Origin: Phalacrocorax aristotelis
Taxonomy: Eukaryota; Chordata; Aves; Suliformes; Phalacrocoracidae
Assembly (NCBI RefSeq): GCF_949628215.1
Contig: NC_134283.1
Span: 4,519,610 to 4,583,609, forward strand
Length of the DNA stretch: 64,000 nucleotides
Direction of reading: 5' to 3'
In this document: positions 1 through 10,960 of the stretch, piece by piece
How positions within the stretch are numbered: position 1 is the first letter of the stretch
Layout of the letters: each line of letters opens with the position of its first letter
Notes under the pieces: generated by a model
Database searches by the model: none
Told to the model about the DNA's origin: nothing
The model's input: the letters and a program-made list of their open reading frames with translations, nothing else
Translations under genes and position numbers: made by a program

Positions 1-112
1 GGCAGGCAGTGCATTGAGTAAGTATGGCCCAAAGGTCCTCAGGAACCATTTCCAAGGGGCCATTTTCATAACTATGCTTCAGTGCCAGAGCTGTGCTTTT
101 CGGGCAGATATT

Positions 113-642
113 TCACAGAGTCCCAGAATGGTTGGGCGTTGGAAAGGACCTCTGGAGCTCACCCCGTCCCACCCCCTGCCTGAGCAGGGACACCCAGAGC
201 AGGGGCACAGGGCCGCGTCCAGGTGGGGGGTGAATGTCTCCAGGGAAGGGACCCCACAGCCTCTCTGGGCAGCCTGTGCCCCTGCTCTGGCACCCGCACA
301 GGGAAGGGGTTTGTCCTCACGTTCAGGTGGAACTTCCCGTGTTCCAGCTTGTGCCCGGTGCCCCTTGGCCTGGCGTTGGGCACCACTGAAAAGAGCCCGG
401 CCCCATCCTCCTGACACCCGCCCTTCAGATATTTATAGGCATTGATGAGATCCCCCCTCAGCCTTCTCTTCTCCAGGCTGAACAAGCCCAGGTCTCAGCC
501 TTTCCTCCCAAGGGAGATGCTCCAGCCCCTGATCCCCTTGGCAGCTCTGCGCTGGCCTTGCTCCAGCAGTTCCCTGCCCTTCTTGCGCTGGGGGGCCCAG
601 AACTGGCCGCAGCCCTGCAGGTGTGGCCTCACTGGGGCAGAG
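113..642 (-). mobile_element. CR1 LINE, 5'-truncated (copy A)
   Basis: This is a non-LTR retrotransposon fragment read on the minus strand. Its 3' end lies at about 113, where the plus strand reads TCACAGAGTCCCAGAA, the reverse complement of a CR1 tail. On the minus strand, 485 down to 159 encodes the CR1 ORF2 C-terminal sequence, including SLEKRRLRGDLINAYKYLKGG-type residues and then the LFSVV, HGKFHLN and NRLPRE-like (here HRLPRE) blocks. The upstream block ([11 protein letters not shown]) is in another frame. By comparison with copy B, a 2-bp loss near 500 (GGCTGAGACC against GGCTGAGAGACC) breaks the frame. The reverse-transcriptase catalytic motifs are absent, so the copy is dead on arrival, which is typical for CR1. 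The 5' edge near 642 is where similarity to copy B stops. No target duplication is visible. Confidence 0.93.
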
Positions 643-3600
643 AAAGAATTTACTTCTAAAATGCCTTGGGTGAATTGCAGTTCTCAAAAATCCAGAATTC
701 TAACAGATACTCTTAAAAAGCAAAACAAAACAATTTATTTTAAAGAGATCTTCTTTCTCAGGTAAACCATGAACAAGAGTTTTGCACTTTTGGTAACTGG
801 CGAGTAATGCGCTTAATGACAGCTCCATGCTAATCACTGCCTGAAAAAAAATGACCTGTAAAGTTACTGGAGTTTGCAGGGCTATACCTCCAGCTTAGAT
901 ACTGTTAGTTTTCTTTATACGAGGAGCCAATATTTGTCCTCAAAATGTTTTGGTTTTGAGGACTGTCAGTGTCTAGCATCATAAGCACAAATTTGTCATC
1001 AGAATTTGGTTGGGATGAGGAAGAAAAGAATCACAGTTCCTCACATGCTGTCAATCAAGTGACTGACACTTGTGTTACAGTCTCAGCTGAGCTCTTCGCA
1101 TGGAAATTTGGCATATTACTGCAAACTTCCAGGGAATTGCCCTTTTTAGAGGAAAAAAAAAGGAAAAATGGTATTTCATAAGCTCGCTCTGTGAATGACA
1201 GACTATCCTAGAGTGGTCACACATGTTCTAGCAATGAGAGGCATCAAGACATTTTGAGGGGAAAATCTGCAGAATAACTAATCCTAATAAATCAGAAAAT
1301 AGCCATTGTCTGTAATAGGACTAAAGTCCTGACCCAGATCTTCCTTCACAATTTCTGTAGGAAATACTGTTGCAACACTGTATCAACAGTGTAGCAAATA
1401 CCCATGCTGGAATACAGAGGTAGATGAATAATTTAAACTAGCAACAACATTTTAATTAGTTATTTTTAATTTTTTTTAAAAAATATTTTAAATGTGTGTG
1501 GAGGAACCAGCAGTCAAGTCCCCCTCATGTCTCCTGGGGTTTTCTTAGACTGTGACCACGTGCAGGTTTTGAACTTACCTTTTTTTAAGCCTTTCGGAGC
1601 CCTGGTGATCATCTGATCCGAACGCCGTGAACGCAGGCTGTTCTGAGACCTGCTGTGTGCTCCTTGTGGTGCCTCCACATCCAGACACTGCCACTTGTTC
1701 TCCATTCGCACCCATGTTCACCTTTCCATTGAGGTTCTCTGTGGTTCTACCCCAAATCTCAAAGAGGCTGTTTTAGCTGAAATCCTCAGAAGATGTCTAT
1801 AGACAGTCAGAGAGTTTGCGGTCTCCTTGGTAGTTCTCTCATACGTGCAGTTTTTTCCTGTGCACTGTAAAATACTGCACTGCTAGTCTTTCACCTAGCC
1901 TTAGTAGTTGTTTTATACGATACTTCAGAGGGTAAATCTTTTCTGTGTAATAGTAATGCAGTGTCATTGTCTGGAAAATTATTGACTGTATTTAAGCAGT
2001 TTTATGGGATGTACGTATGCCCCTGAATAACGAGACTATGGTTTGTGTGTTTTCAGTTGCGTTTGGTGCCTTGGGCTTCGGGTGTTTCTCTGCTTCTTGG
2101 AGAGTACAGAAGGTTCAGGATATAGCAAAGAGGTCTTAGGAATATTCCAAAATAAGAACAAAGTTATTGATGAAGGAGAGTAAGCAAAGGGCGATTGTAG
2201 GAGAAAACTGGATTAAAGTGAAACTTATCACAGGTCTCGCTTCTGCTGGGTCAGTATCCGTCCACCCTGGATCTTCTGATATCCTTGAAGTTTTTCTTGA
2301 GGAATATGAAATGTTTTTTTTCTGTGCTCAAACAAGAAATGTACTTACGTATTTTTAAACAAGGTGTTGTTTTGTGTGGATGTATTGTTCTCCGAGTAGA
2401 ACATTGCTGTGCATTTCGAATGGGCAAACAATCCAATTAGAGAAGCGTGAGGAGGTCTGATAAGTAGTGCTCGAAGTGGAAAATGAAAAATGTCTGGAGG
2501 CACCAACAAAACATATCTTTTGAGTGCTAACAAAACCCCCTTTAATGCTTTATGGTAAACCCATCCACATCTCTAAGATGCTGGAGAGGACATGAGTACA
2601 CGTTCAGGTTTTGTATGTTTATTTCAGATTATGATAGGAGTGATCTGGGTTATATTTTGAAGCTTTCTTATTAATAGAGAGGTGTGGAAGAATATAATAC
2701 AGTTGGTTTGTAAAAATACTGGCTATAGAGTGAAAATCAGAGGAGCCTTTAGAGGAATTAGCACTGCCTTTTTGATTCAGTGGGACTTTTCCAGCTTACC
2801 CTAGCTAGGATATAACTCAATAAGTGTAAAAACCGCATTAAGACACATGAAGATATGCAATAAAGTAGCATGAAGATTGTTTTTGCAATCCTTCCTTAAG
2901 TGGCTTGGGGTTACTCTTTTATAAGAGAGGGAATTTATCTTGAAATTTGTCCAAAGGGACGGGGAGCAGCTGAGCGTGGAAATCATCAGAAGGGAACACG
3001 TAAAGCTTAGAATTCCAAGCCTTCATTTTTCTTACTAACTTCCCCCTCATGAATCCAAGTAAGTCTGCTTCTCCACTTCTTCCTGTACCATGACAGTACT
3101 TTGTTGGTAGCTTTATATACTAAAGCATGCACACTACCTGCTCGTAGGCGGGTTTTTTTTTTTGTCCGGTAGTGCCTGTAATTCTTTCTAATCTACTTAA
3201 GGGATTTAACCAAAGTATTAACACGAGCCAGAAGGCATAATGTTGTTATTCTGTCATAGAATAACATGAATATCCTTTAATATGGGTAATGTCTATGCTT
3301 CATAACTCAGCTTTTCTATACCATTTTCTTCCTTCCCATTGTTTTCACTTTGGAAGTATGTCAGTTCTCTCCATCTCTGTTTATTTATATGATTAATAAT
3401 TCAACATGAGATGTTTCCCAAATGAACCTCTGAAAAAGGTCTAGGTGAGACCAAACATACCACCAATGGATCTTTCAGATCTTCATTTTATCAGCTCCAG
3501 TGCAACAAGAGACATGTGTGCCGAGTCTTAAGCCTGTGAGTCGTCCCATTCCTTTGACTTAATTACTGATGTCCCTGATGAATTAGAACTGCAGGTTGTA

Positions 3601-3721
3601 TCAACATTGTATCAAATTACATCAGACACATCCAGCCTCCACTGTCTGTGCTCCAAGCTGGGCAGAGGTGAGCTAGCTCCATTTTGGAAACCATAAACAG
3701 ATATTAATGAAATGATACCCC
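643..3721. other. Non-coding AT-rich stretch, no gene recognised
   Basis: About 3.1 kb separates two CR1 copies. Reading frames are all under about 70 codons and resemble no protein I know. There are A/T-rich patches (for example 1444-1492) and short T runs (about 3150-3162). I see no splice-flanked exon, RNA gene or tandem array. The segment 1500-1720 is slightly richer in GC but has no recognisable identity. Confidence 0.6.
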
Positions 3722-4443
3722 ATGCACCAGCACAAGCTGGGGGTGACCGGCTGGAGAGCGGCTCTGCTGAGAGGCCCTGGGGGTGCTGGGGGGCAGCGAG
3801 GTGACCCTGAGCCAGCACCGGGCCCTTGGGGCCAAGGGGGCCAGCGGTGTCCTGGGGTGCATGGAAAGGAGTGTGGCCAGCAGGGCGAGGGAGGTTCTCC
3901 TCCCCCTCTGCTCTGCCTCAGTGAGGCCACATCTGCAGGGCTGCAGCCAGTTCTGGGCCCCCCAGTGCAAGAAGGGCAGGGAACTGCTGGAGAGAGTCTG
4001 GTGGAGAGCTACAGAGATCATCAGGGGACAGGAGCATCTCCCTTGGGAGGAAAGGCTGAGAGACCTGGGCTTGTTCAGCCTGGAGAAGAGAAGGCTGAGG
4101 GGGGATCTCATCAATGCCTATAAATATCTGAAGGGTGGGTGTCAGGAGGATGGGGCCGGGCTCTTTTCAGTGGTGCCCAACGCCAGGCCAAGGGGCACCG
4201 GGCACAAGCTGGAACACGGGAAGTTCCACCTGAACGTGAGGACAAACCCCTTCCCTGTGCGGGTGCCAGAGCAGGGGCACAGGCTGCCCAGAGAGGCTGT
4301 GGGGTCCCTTCCCTGGAGACATTCACCCCCCGCCTGGACGCGGCCCTGTGCCCCTGCTCTGGGGGTGCCTGCTCAGGCAGGGGGTGGGACGGGGTGAGCT
4401 CCAGAGGGCCCTTCCAACCCTCACCGTTCTGGGATTCTGTGAT
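3722..4443 (+). mobile_element. CR1 LINE, 5'-truncated (copy B, longest)
   Basis: This is the longest and best preserved CR1 copy in the window. It begins inside ORF2, around the GACCGGCTGGAGAGCGGCTC block, and runs to the canonical tail (GTTCTGGGATTCTGTGAT) at about 4443. The tail carries a little over one copy of the ATTCTGTG-type 8-mer expected at CR1 3' ends. It belongs to the same subfamily as copies A and C. Over the roughly 275 bp it shares with copy C I count about a dozen differences by eye, mostly transitions, which suggests a fairly recent insertion. CR1 elements move by target-primed reverse transcription and nearly always lose their 5' end, so truncation here is normal. No target duplication is visible. 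Confidence 0.95.
3783..4397 (+). pseudogene. CR1 ORF2 C-terminal remnant, open frame of 204 codons
   Basis: This is an uninterrupted frame inside CR1 copy B. Recognisable blocks, in order, are the ALGAKGASGVLGC-like and SVASRAREV regions, a RPHLQGCSQFWAPQ block, [22 protein letters not shown] (residues roughly 80-105) and the final HGKFHLNVRTNPF...HRLPRE block. These belong to the CR1 ORF2 protein downstream of the reverse-transcriptase active site. No YADD-type catalytic motif and no endonuclease domain is present. The nominal ATG at 3783 is internal to the family protein, so it is not a biological start. The frame is a relic of ORF2 that has not yet picked up a stop, not a gene. Confidence 0.85.
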
Positions 4444-7086
4444 TGGTTTGGACTCATGAGCTTTGTCGATGAGCTAACTTGGGCACAAGTCTGGACCCAT
4501 GTGTTTAAATGGTTTCAGATCAGAGCAAGCTCGTATCCTCACAGTTATGACATGGGCAATCATGGATGCCATTCTCTTAACTTGCAAAGGGGAGATGATC
4601 GTGTGGGACAAGCAGTGAAACCAGAGTCATTGTGCATGGGTGAGTGCCTTCCCCGGGGCTCTGCTAGGTCTCCTTCTCAGCTAGTACCAGTGGGCCGAGA
4701 GCTCGAATTTGTGTGTCATATCCTTTGCAAAACCTGGACATAAGCTGACCCTGATCACCCTAGTATAGCATCAGGCTACTGGCAAACTGGGAGGGTTCCA
4801 GACTGGTCGGTATAAGGCTCCTGATCAATGCCTTTTTAAACTACCTTCAGAGCAGAAAATACATTTTTACTTCATTTCAATGCCTCTGCAAAAGATTTAC
4901 TATTATCCTTGTTTGCGGTAGACAAACATACCCGAAGATTCTAAGGTCTGATTTGGCAATTGAGCTTATAAAATAACAAACATAATCCCTCCATCCTCCG
5001 CTGAACAGCTGCTGCAAACTTATTAAATGGCAACCTCACTTTGGGCTGGCTTCTGTTGGGTTTTTAGTTATTCTGCTCTCTGCGTAGTGTGCTCACTCCA
5101 CATGTTCTTCTTGCTTTTCTGTATTTCCACTGTATTTCCACTAGCCTTTACTTCTTATTTGCATTTCAGTACCTACTATTTTGTATGATGTTTGATGCTT
5201 TGCTTCATGTAATATTACCTTTGATCTAATGCCTACTATTGCCCCAAACGCTGTCATCCTTCTTGACTTCCCACTCTACGACATTTTGGAACTACCTTTA
5301 ATATCAACACTTTGTAACCTTTTCTGATTGCACTCCCTCCCCTAGCACTCTGTGTTTGAAAACTTCTCATATTCTTATTATGGCATACCTCTTCATTGCT
5401 GTCTGTCTTCCTATCTGCTCACTTTTCTTTGAGATCTCAGCCTATTCCATATATATTTTTATACAGATAATCTGTGTTACTGCTATTAGTCCTCTGTGAA
5501 CCAGCAGATATTTAGAGAGCCTTGGTGTTCAGCTTTCCTCAGATAAGATAAAACAACACAGAATAAGGTTACATGGATATTTTACTTACACTGTGCATAG
5601 GAACAATAAACTCCTGGGAAGAGATAGTCACACGCAGAGGGCGCGCAACCGCTCCAGTAATTAAGCCAGATATGAGTACCTGGGTCCCACGTGACAAAAG
5701 TTTAGCCTAACTCTGGAAGAGTTCATCTCATACTGGATACTCTAGCCATAATACTAACATTAATTTACTACTTCTTGACTAAACAGTTCTTTCATATATT
5801 AAGACAAAATTGTAAAAAAGTGTAAAAGTGCTGTTTAATGATTTTCCTATAGCAGTGTAAGTGTGGGTGCAAGTGTCTCGCTAAATACATAAACATAGAT
5901 AATCCTTGCTTTCTCTCTTCTTCCAGGCAACATTTTTTTTTCCTTTATAACTCATCCCTGGAGAAAGCTTCATGAGTGAAAAATCATTGCTAACTTCATT
6001 TTTTGCCTTCACTGTGAATTTCTTTCCTGGAGCAATAATAAGAAATAATGGGTGTAATGCTTTCCTTCAGAATCCATAGTATGTAACAAATTGTCTGTTG
6101 TTTTATTTGTTGTTGCCATATTTGAGTGCATTCATTTTTCTCCTTGGCTTAGCTATGTTATTTTAAGTTCAGAGGGCCTTCCAAATTTTTTTGTAATACT
6201 ATTTTAGGAGCCAGATCAATTTATATTTAGATGTGGAAGCTAAGATACAGGTCTCAAGTCTCCCACTTCCTTCCTGGCTTAACTTCAGCAGTTGCCTTTT
6301 TTTTTTTTTGAGCAATCACCAATAACCAGTTGTAGATGTCCAGCTTAATAAACGTATTGTAAAGGAAAATCAATCAGAGGCTACACTTAAACTGGCATAA
6401 GAGAGGTGTTTTTTTGGTGACCCCAAAAAGCAGACAAGCTGAGCCACAGGAATCACTGTCTTGCTAGTCTTAATCCCTGTATGTCTCAACTTACCTTTTT
6501 GTAAGATGGTTGTAACACAGAATTCACAAAGAAGGGATGTTCAGTCTATTTAAAGCTTGTGAAACGGTACAGCTCTAAGTGGATTGCAGTTGATGGGTGC
6601 TAAGTTAAACGATATTATTTTCTGTCATTGTGAGATGGTTCTGCTTAAAACAGATTTGGTAAAAAAGGCTGGATGGACAGATTCTTTTGTCATATCTGAG
6701 CAAATTTAGCAAATCCAAGGACAAAAAAATTTCCTCAGTTACATCTTTGTGACCCTGTTTTCTTCATTAGTTCATCAGTTGGAAGAAGAGACATTTCTAA
6801 GTGTATGTGGCATGAATAATAACCTGGTGTTCACTTCTTGGTCCGTAGGTCCAACTTATTTTGACAAGTGAGAAGTTACATTAATTAAGGGTGGGAAAAT
6901 GGAGATTAGAGAATCTTACGCCTGCATTGCTGGGACCCGGTCTGCGCAGACAGCCTGCGTCCACCGGACAGAAGGTTGGAGGGACAGAGTGACAACGCAG
7001 GCTACCCCATCCTTCCAAGCTCTCTGAGAGTGGCTGCAGCTGAGTAACTCAGTCACAGAACACAATTCCTCCTCATTCAAGGCTAA
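4444..7086. other. Non-coding stretch, no gene recognised
   Basis: About 2.6 kb between CR1 copies. 5090-5460 is pyrimidine-rich on the plus strand and contains an exact 11-bp tandem duplication (TGTATTTCCAC, 5120-5141). A run of 13 T lies at 6297-6309. A perfect 12-bp palindrome, GTCTGCGCAGAC, is at 6940-6951. No frame of note, RNA gene or mobile element was recognised. Confidence 0.55.
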
Positions 7087-7087
7087 A

Positions 7088-7262
7088 GTGAATCATAGGC
7101 TCATAGAGTGCCCTGAGCTGGAAGGGACCCACAAGGATCATGGAGTCCAACTCCTGTCCCTGCACGGGACAACCCCAAATTCACACCATGTCTCTGAGGG
7201 CCTTGTCCAAGTGCTTCTTGAATATCTCCGCTGCCTCCCTGGGGAGCCTGTTCTGGCGCTCA
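7088..7262 (-). mobile_element. CR1 LINE 3' fragment (copy D, different subfamily)
   Basis: The plus strand begins with an AATCATAGGCTCATAGAGTG segment and continues through CTGGAAGGGACCCACAAGGA, GTCCAACTCCTG, CTGCACGGGACAACCCCAA and CTCCCTGGGGAGCCTGTTC. These are the reverse complement of a CR1 3' region of the subfamily ending in TGGGTCCYTTCCAACT. It differs from copies A-C, whose 3' ends read differently. Only about 175 bp remain. The sequence after about 7262 no longer looks like CR1. Two frames of 77-85 codons cross it but are artefacts of antisense reading. Confidence 0.88.
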
Positions 7263-9218
7263 GTGGTGCTCAGGGGCAAGATCGATCCTTTGTGCTCCGT
7301 GTCAATGGCACAGGAAACACCTCACTGGCCTTTATCTCCTGCTAGACACCCAAACCATTCCACTGTGCTGTGAGATCTGGGCTTACATGTTGCTCAGTCT
7401 GGTAAACATCAAAACACAGAGATTTTTTTGCATGTTAGAGAAAACAGAGTTTGCAGGAATATCAATTATCCTTTGAGAGCTCTCTCAGAACACTTAAAAG
7501 AAAAAAAAAGGTAAATAACACATTAAAATGTTGGTTTAAAAAGTCTTTTCAGTATCGCTTTAGATCTGAAGAGAATATATCTGTTGTCATTTTCTTTTCT
7601 GCTCCTTTGGGTTTTTGAAAATACACAGCTGCTTGCTCAAAAGAGGTAATGGATTTGAGGACAGGCATCCTTCGTTATGCTGCAAATAATTGAAGACCTT
7701 TCTTCCCATGGTATTCTTCAAGGTTCAGTTTTACAGAATCACTATAGATACAGAATCACTGCTTGGGCATTTCATCCAGCAGATAGGAGCTCCCATTTCG
7801 TGGGCATATTAAGCAGTGAAATGTAGTCTTAGGAGCATAAGCACAGGAACAATGACTGCCGAGTTCTTTGGCTTACGGGCGCAGGTTGGCATGGGGGTGT
7901 TTGTTTCCTCAGTTCTTTCTGGCTAATATTTGCTGAGTGATATAATCTCTTTTGGCTCCTTTGCCAAACGGGTAGCATTCTGTTCTTACTCACAGAAATG
8001 CTGTTTGATGGTACACTGAGATCCTGAAATTTAAGCTGCTATATGACTTCAAAACATTGTCGTTAAGCTAAACGTGAAGCAGCATCATGAAGTATCAGCT
8101 AGTAAAGCTGGAGACTGAAAAAATACAAGGGAGTTTTGCTCGGCTATTCTAGATCTAGATGATTTGCTAGAGCCCTGATAGATTGTTCGAAAACTGATGA
8201 TATTGCAGTGCCTTATCCAAGCAGGTCCCTGATAAAGCGGGACAGCAGTTTAAGTAGGGGGGGTACAAGGTCTTCATCTGCAGCACAGTCTTTAGTATAG
8301 ACAGGAATTTATTTCTTTTTCTTTGGCTTCCATTCCAGGTGGGAAAGTTTTGCCTAGCCACTCAGTTTGCCTTTCCAGGCAGTTCTCCCATTCCATTCTT
8401 GTGACAGTGGTAAATTGTAGTGCACTTGTATGCACTATATGAGATTACTATTATACTTTGCAATCTTTTAACTTCTAAATTTCTTCTCACAGCTGCAAAC
8501 CAAAACAAGACCATCTTTCTTTTCTTGGGGAAAATTCCTGGGGAACATGCATTTTACTGTATTGTTATTAAATGCCACTTATGTTATTCCACTTGTACTA
8601 AGCAAAGAATGGACCCTTTTAAAAATAATAATAATAAAAACTAACTTACCCTTGCATCCAACCTCTGGGTAATCTATCCTTTACATTCCAAAAAATATTT
8701 GTAATAATCTTAAAAAAATTTACACATCCCACCAGTATTCTCTTCCAAACCCAAGCTAGACTTTTTTCTTGTCACCTATACATATTTAATATACTTTGGG
8801 ACTTATAAAACAATATGTCTTAGGCCAACAAGCACACAGCAGTTCAAAGCAGGTTTTAAAATATGTTCTTGGCCTGTAGCTAACAGTATGCTTATAATGT
8901 ACAATAGTAGCAGTAAATAAAAGGCAAAGAAATAACCAGGAAATATAATCAAGAAGGAAGAAAATAATCTCCATTAATAAAAAGGAGATTGCTTTACATA
9001 GTCACGACTCCAAGTGCCATTAGGATGTTGGGTCTCCATTACCTGTAACACCCAAAATATTTAATTTGCAGCTATGAGCAATCTTTAACACACAAAAAGG
9101 CAGGGCTCATGCAAAATTAATTTGGAAGTGGCCACATGCCCCAACTTTCAGCCTCTATTGTCTGAGATAGGATTGCTGTACTTAAGAATATATTTTTCCC
9201 ACTGTCAGATTCACATTG
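7263..9218. other. Non-coding stretch, no gene recognised
   Basis: About 2 kb of AT-rich sequence. It contains a seven-G run near 8259 and a short ATA/AAT-rich patch near 8620-8640. All reading frames are under 80 codons and unrecognised. No RNA gene or further repeat family was recognised. Confidence 0.55.
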
Positions 9219-9515
9219 TCAGGCGGATGGGCCGGACTCTTTTCAGTGGTGCCCAACGCCAGGCCAAGGGGCACCGGGCACAAGCTGGAACACGGGAAGT
9301 TCCACCTGAACATGAGGACAAACCCCTTCCCTGTGCGGGTGCCAGAGCAGGGGCACAGGCTGCCCAGAGAGGCTGTGGGGTCCCTTCCCTGGAGACATTC
9401 ACCCCCCGCCTGGATGCGGTCCTGTGCCCCTGCTCTGGGGGTGCCTGCTCAGGCAGGGGGTGGGACGGGATGAGGTCCAGAGATCCCTTCCAGCCCCCGC
9501 CGTTCTGGTATTCCA
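9219..9515 (+). mobile_element. CR1 LINE 3' fragment (copy C)
   Basis: The last ~297 bp of the same CR1 subfamily as copies A and B. The copy begins abruptly at TCAGGCGGATGG and ends at CCGTTCTGGTATTCC. Its frame 9216-9473 still encodes the terminal ORF2 block (LFSVVPNARPRGTGHKLEHG and onward to HRLPRE). One G is lost near the start relative to copy B (GGATGGGCC against GGATGGGGCC). The near identity to copy B dates both to similar activity. The insertion is severely 5'-truncated and non-functional. Confidence 0.94.
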
Positions 9516-10119
9516 TTTTTCCTTATTTGCTTTGTTGGGTAACTTTAACTCTGACTTCTTTCCCCCTTCTTTTTTTGGGTCTATAACAAATTCAGGGCTG
9601 GTGAGTTGCCATTAAGGGAACGACTGCAGTGTCATAAAGAAAACCACTGTGAAGTCAGGGGCTCGGTCACAAGATATTAATGAGAGGGGTAGGTATAAAA
9701 TCAGGCGATTCAAATCAATGGAGCCATCTTATAGAATAAGTATTGGTACCGTATTTTCCAAGAATGTGTTATCAAGCCCTTCATTTGCACAGCCACGAAT
9801 AGCTGCGTGCTTACTGGAGTGCTTCATTAAATTCCTGCCTGTGGCATCAATATACATATATTCATTGGCAAGATGCAGCTCTGAACTGTAAAACATTCTC
9901 ACGGGGACCTGGAATTTCTATTGTACTATGATATTCCAGATTTTACAAGCTTGAGTAAATTTGGAGTTAGGCACCTTTTGCAGAACTTGTAATGAACCCA
10001 TGCATGGGAAATAAAGAATAAGATTCCATGCTGCAACGCTGATGCAGAGTTATATGATTTGGTGCAATGACGGTGCTAGTTTGTCCTGAGGATCCACAAG
10101 CTGGCCCCTAAAGTGACAT
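9516..10119. other. Non-coding stretch, no gene recognised
   Basis: About 600 bp with no recognised gene or repeat. A frame of 80 codons at 9649-9891 has no recognisable domain and no coding-like features that I can see. Confidence 0.5.
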
Positions 10120-10240
10120 AATACTCCTTATTTCTGTTGATGTCACTTGAATTGCAATAGCTTACTCAAGCTGAGGATCTGATCCTATAAGTTAGTGGAA
10201 AGATTATTCCTCTTTGGTGACTTTGCGACAACACAGAACA
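10120..10240 (+). repeat. Old interspersed repeat fragment (copy 1)
   Basis: The core CTGAGGATCTGATCCTATAA followed by GTTAGTGGAAAGATTA matches a second segment at 16326-16430 (GAAGATCTGGCCCTACAG, then GTCAGTGGAAAAATAA). The two stretches align over roughly 100 bp with many substitutions. This resembles a very old repeat of amniote genomes with the motif GAGGATCTGGCCC. I do not know its family name, and orientation is assigned only relative to the other copy. Confidence 0.5.
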
Positions 10241-10849
10241 GGACTGTGACAGTGGGAAACTGAATTAGTCATAGGTGATAATTCAGGAGCAGTGGCGCAA
10301 AGCTCTGCTCGGAGCTTAAGAGGGGATAACGGGAGACGGTCCCTAGTTCAGGGCATGAACATACGACGTTATGCAAGTTATGCTGCTGGGAAATAAAGCT
10401 ATGCTAGTGATGTGGTGTGCTTTAACCTTCAGTACATTTATGTGAGAAAGCAGGGGGGAAAAAATGTGTAAATGTGCCTGTCAGAAACCTTGATCAGTCT
10501 GGGATGTTTATAACATGCTTGCAAAAATATACCACGGTCTATGGCTTTTATCTGGTAGTTATTAGGACAGAATCACAATTTTAAAAATAGTGGATCCTTA
10601 AGTCATAGGAGAGCAAGTTGTAAAGAAAATTGTACCGAGATTTTTTTCTCATGTTAAAAGGCTTTGTGACTTTAACAAATGAAGTGTTTCGGCCTCCATC
10701 AGGCAGCCTCTTATTCTGTACATATTTATTCATATGCTTAACCTTGGGCTCTGTGAATTGTCCCATTAACGGCCCCCCGATGCCCTGCCTTAATACCAGT
10801 TAATTAAGCTAGGTAACAGCAAGGAACCCTGGAGAGTGATCAGGATGCT

Positions 10850-10960
10850 ATTGCACTAAGTGCTGTACAGACACAAAATAAAAAAGGCAGTCTCTGCCCC
10901 AAAAGCCTTCCAGGTAAAGCCAAGAGAAAACAGATGGATACAGAGAAGCAGGCTCAGGGA
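10850..10960 (+). repeat. Probable ancient amniote interspersed repeat
   Basis: The segment with GCACTAAGTGCTGTACAGAC, a CAAAATAAAAAAGGCAGTCT stretch, CTGCCCCAAAAGCCTT and ACAGATGGATACAGA resembles a dispersed sequence I recall from turtle, crocodile and bird genomes (roughly GCGCTGTACAAACACA...CAGTCCCTGCCCCAAAGAGC). The attribution rests on memory of the pattern, and I cannot name the family. It carries no coding content. Confidence 0.45.

Noticed and set aside
14..445. 143-codon plus-strand frame
   Set aside because: It is antisense to the CR1 copy A coding strand. Its open length comes from GC-rich CR1 sequence.
1500..1720. GC-richer segment considered as a CR1 or LTR fragment
   Set aside because: A short TGATCATCTGATCCGAA piece resembles a CR1 3' motif, but the flanking order does not follow CR1, so no call was made.
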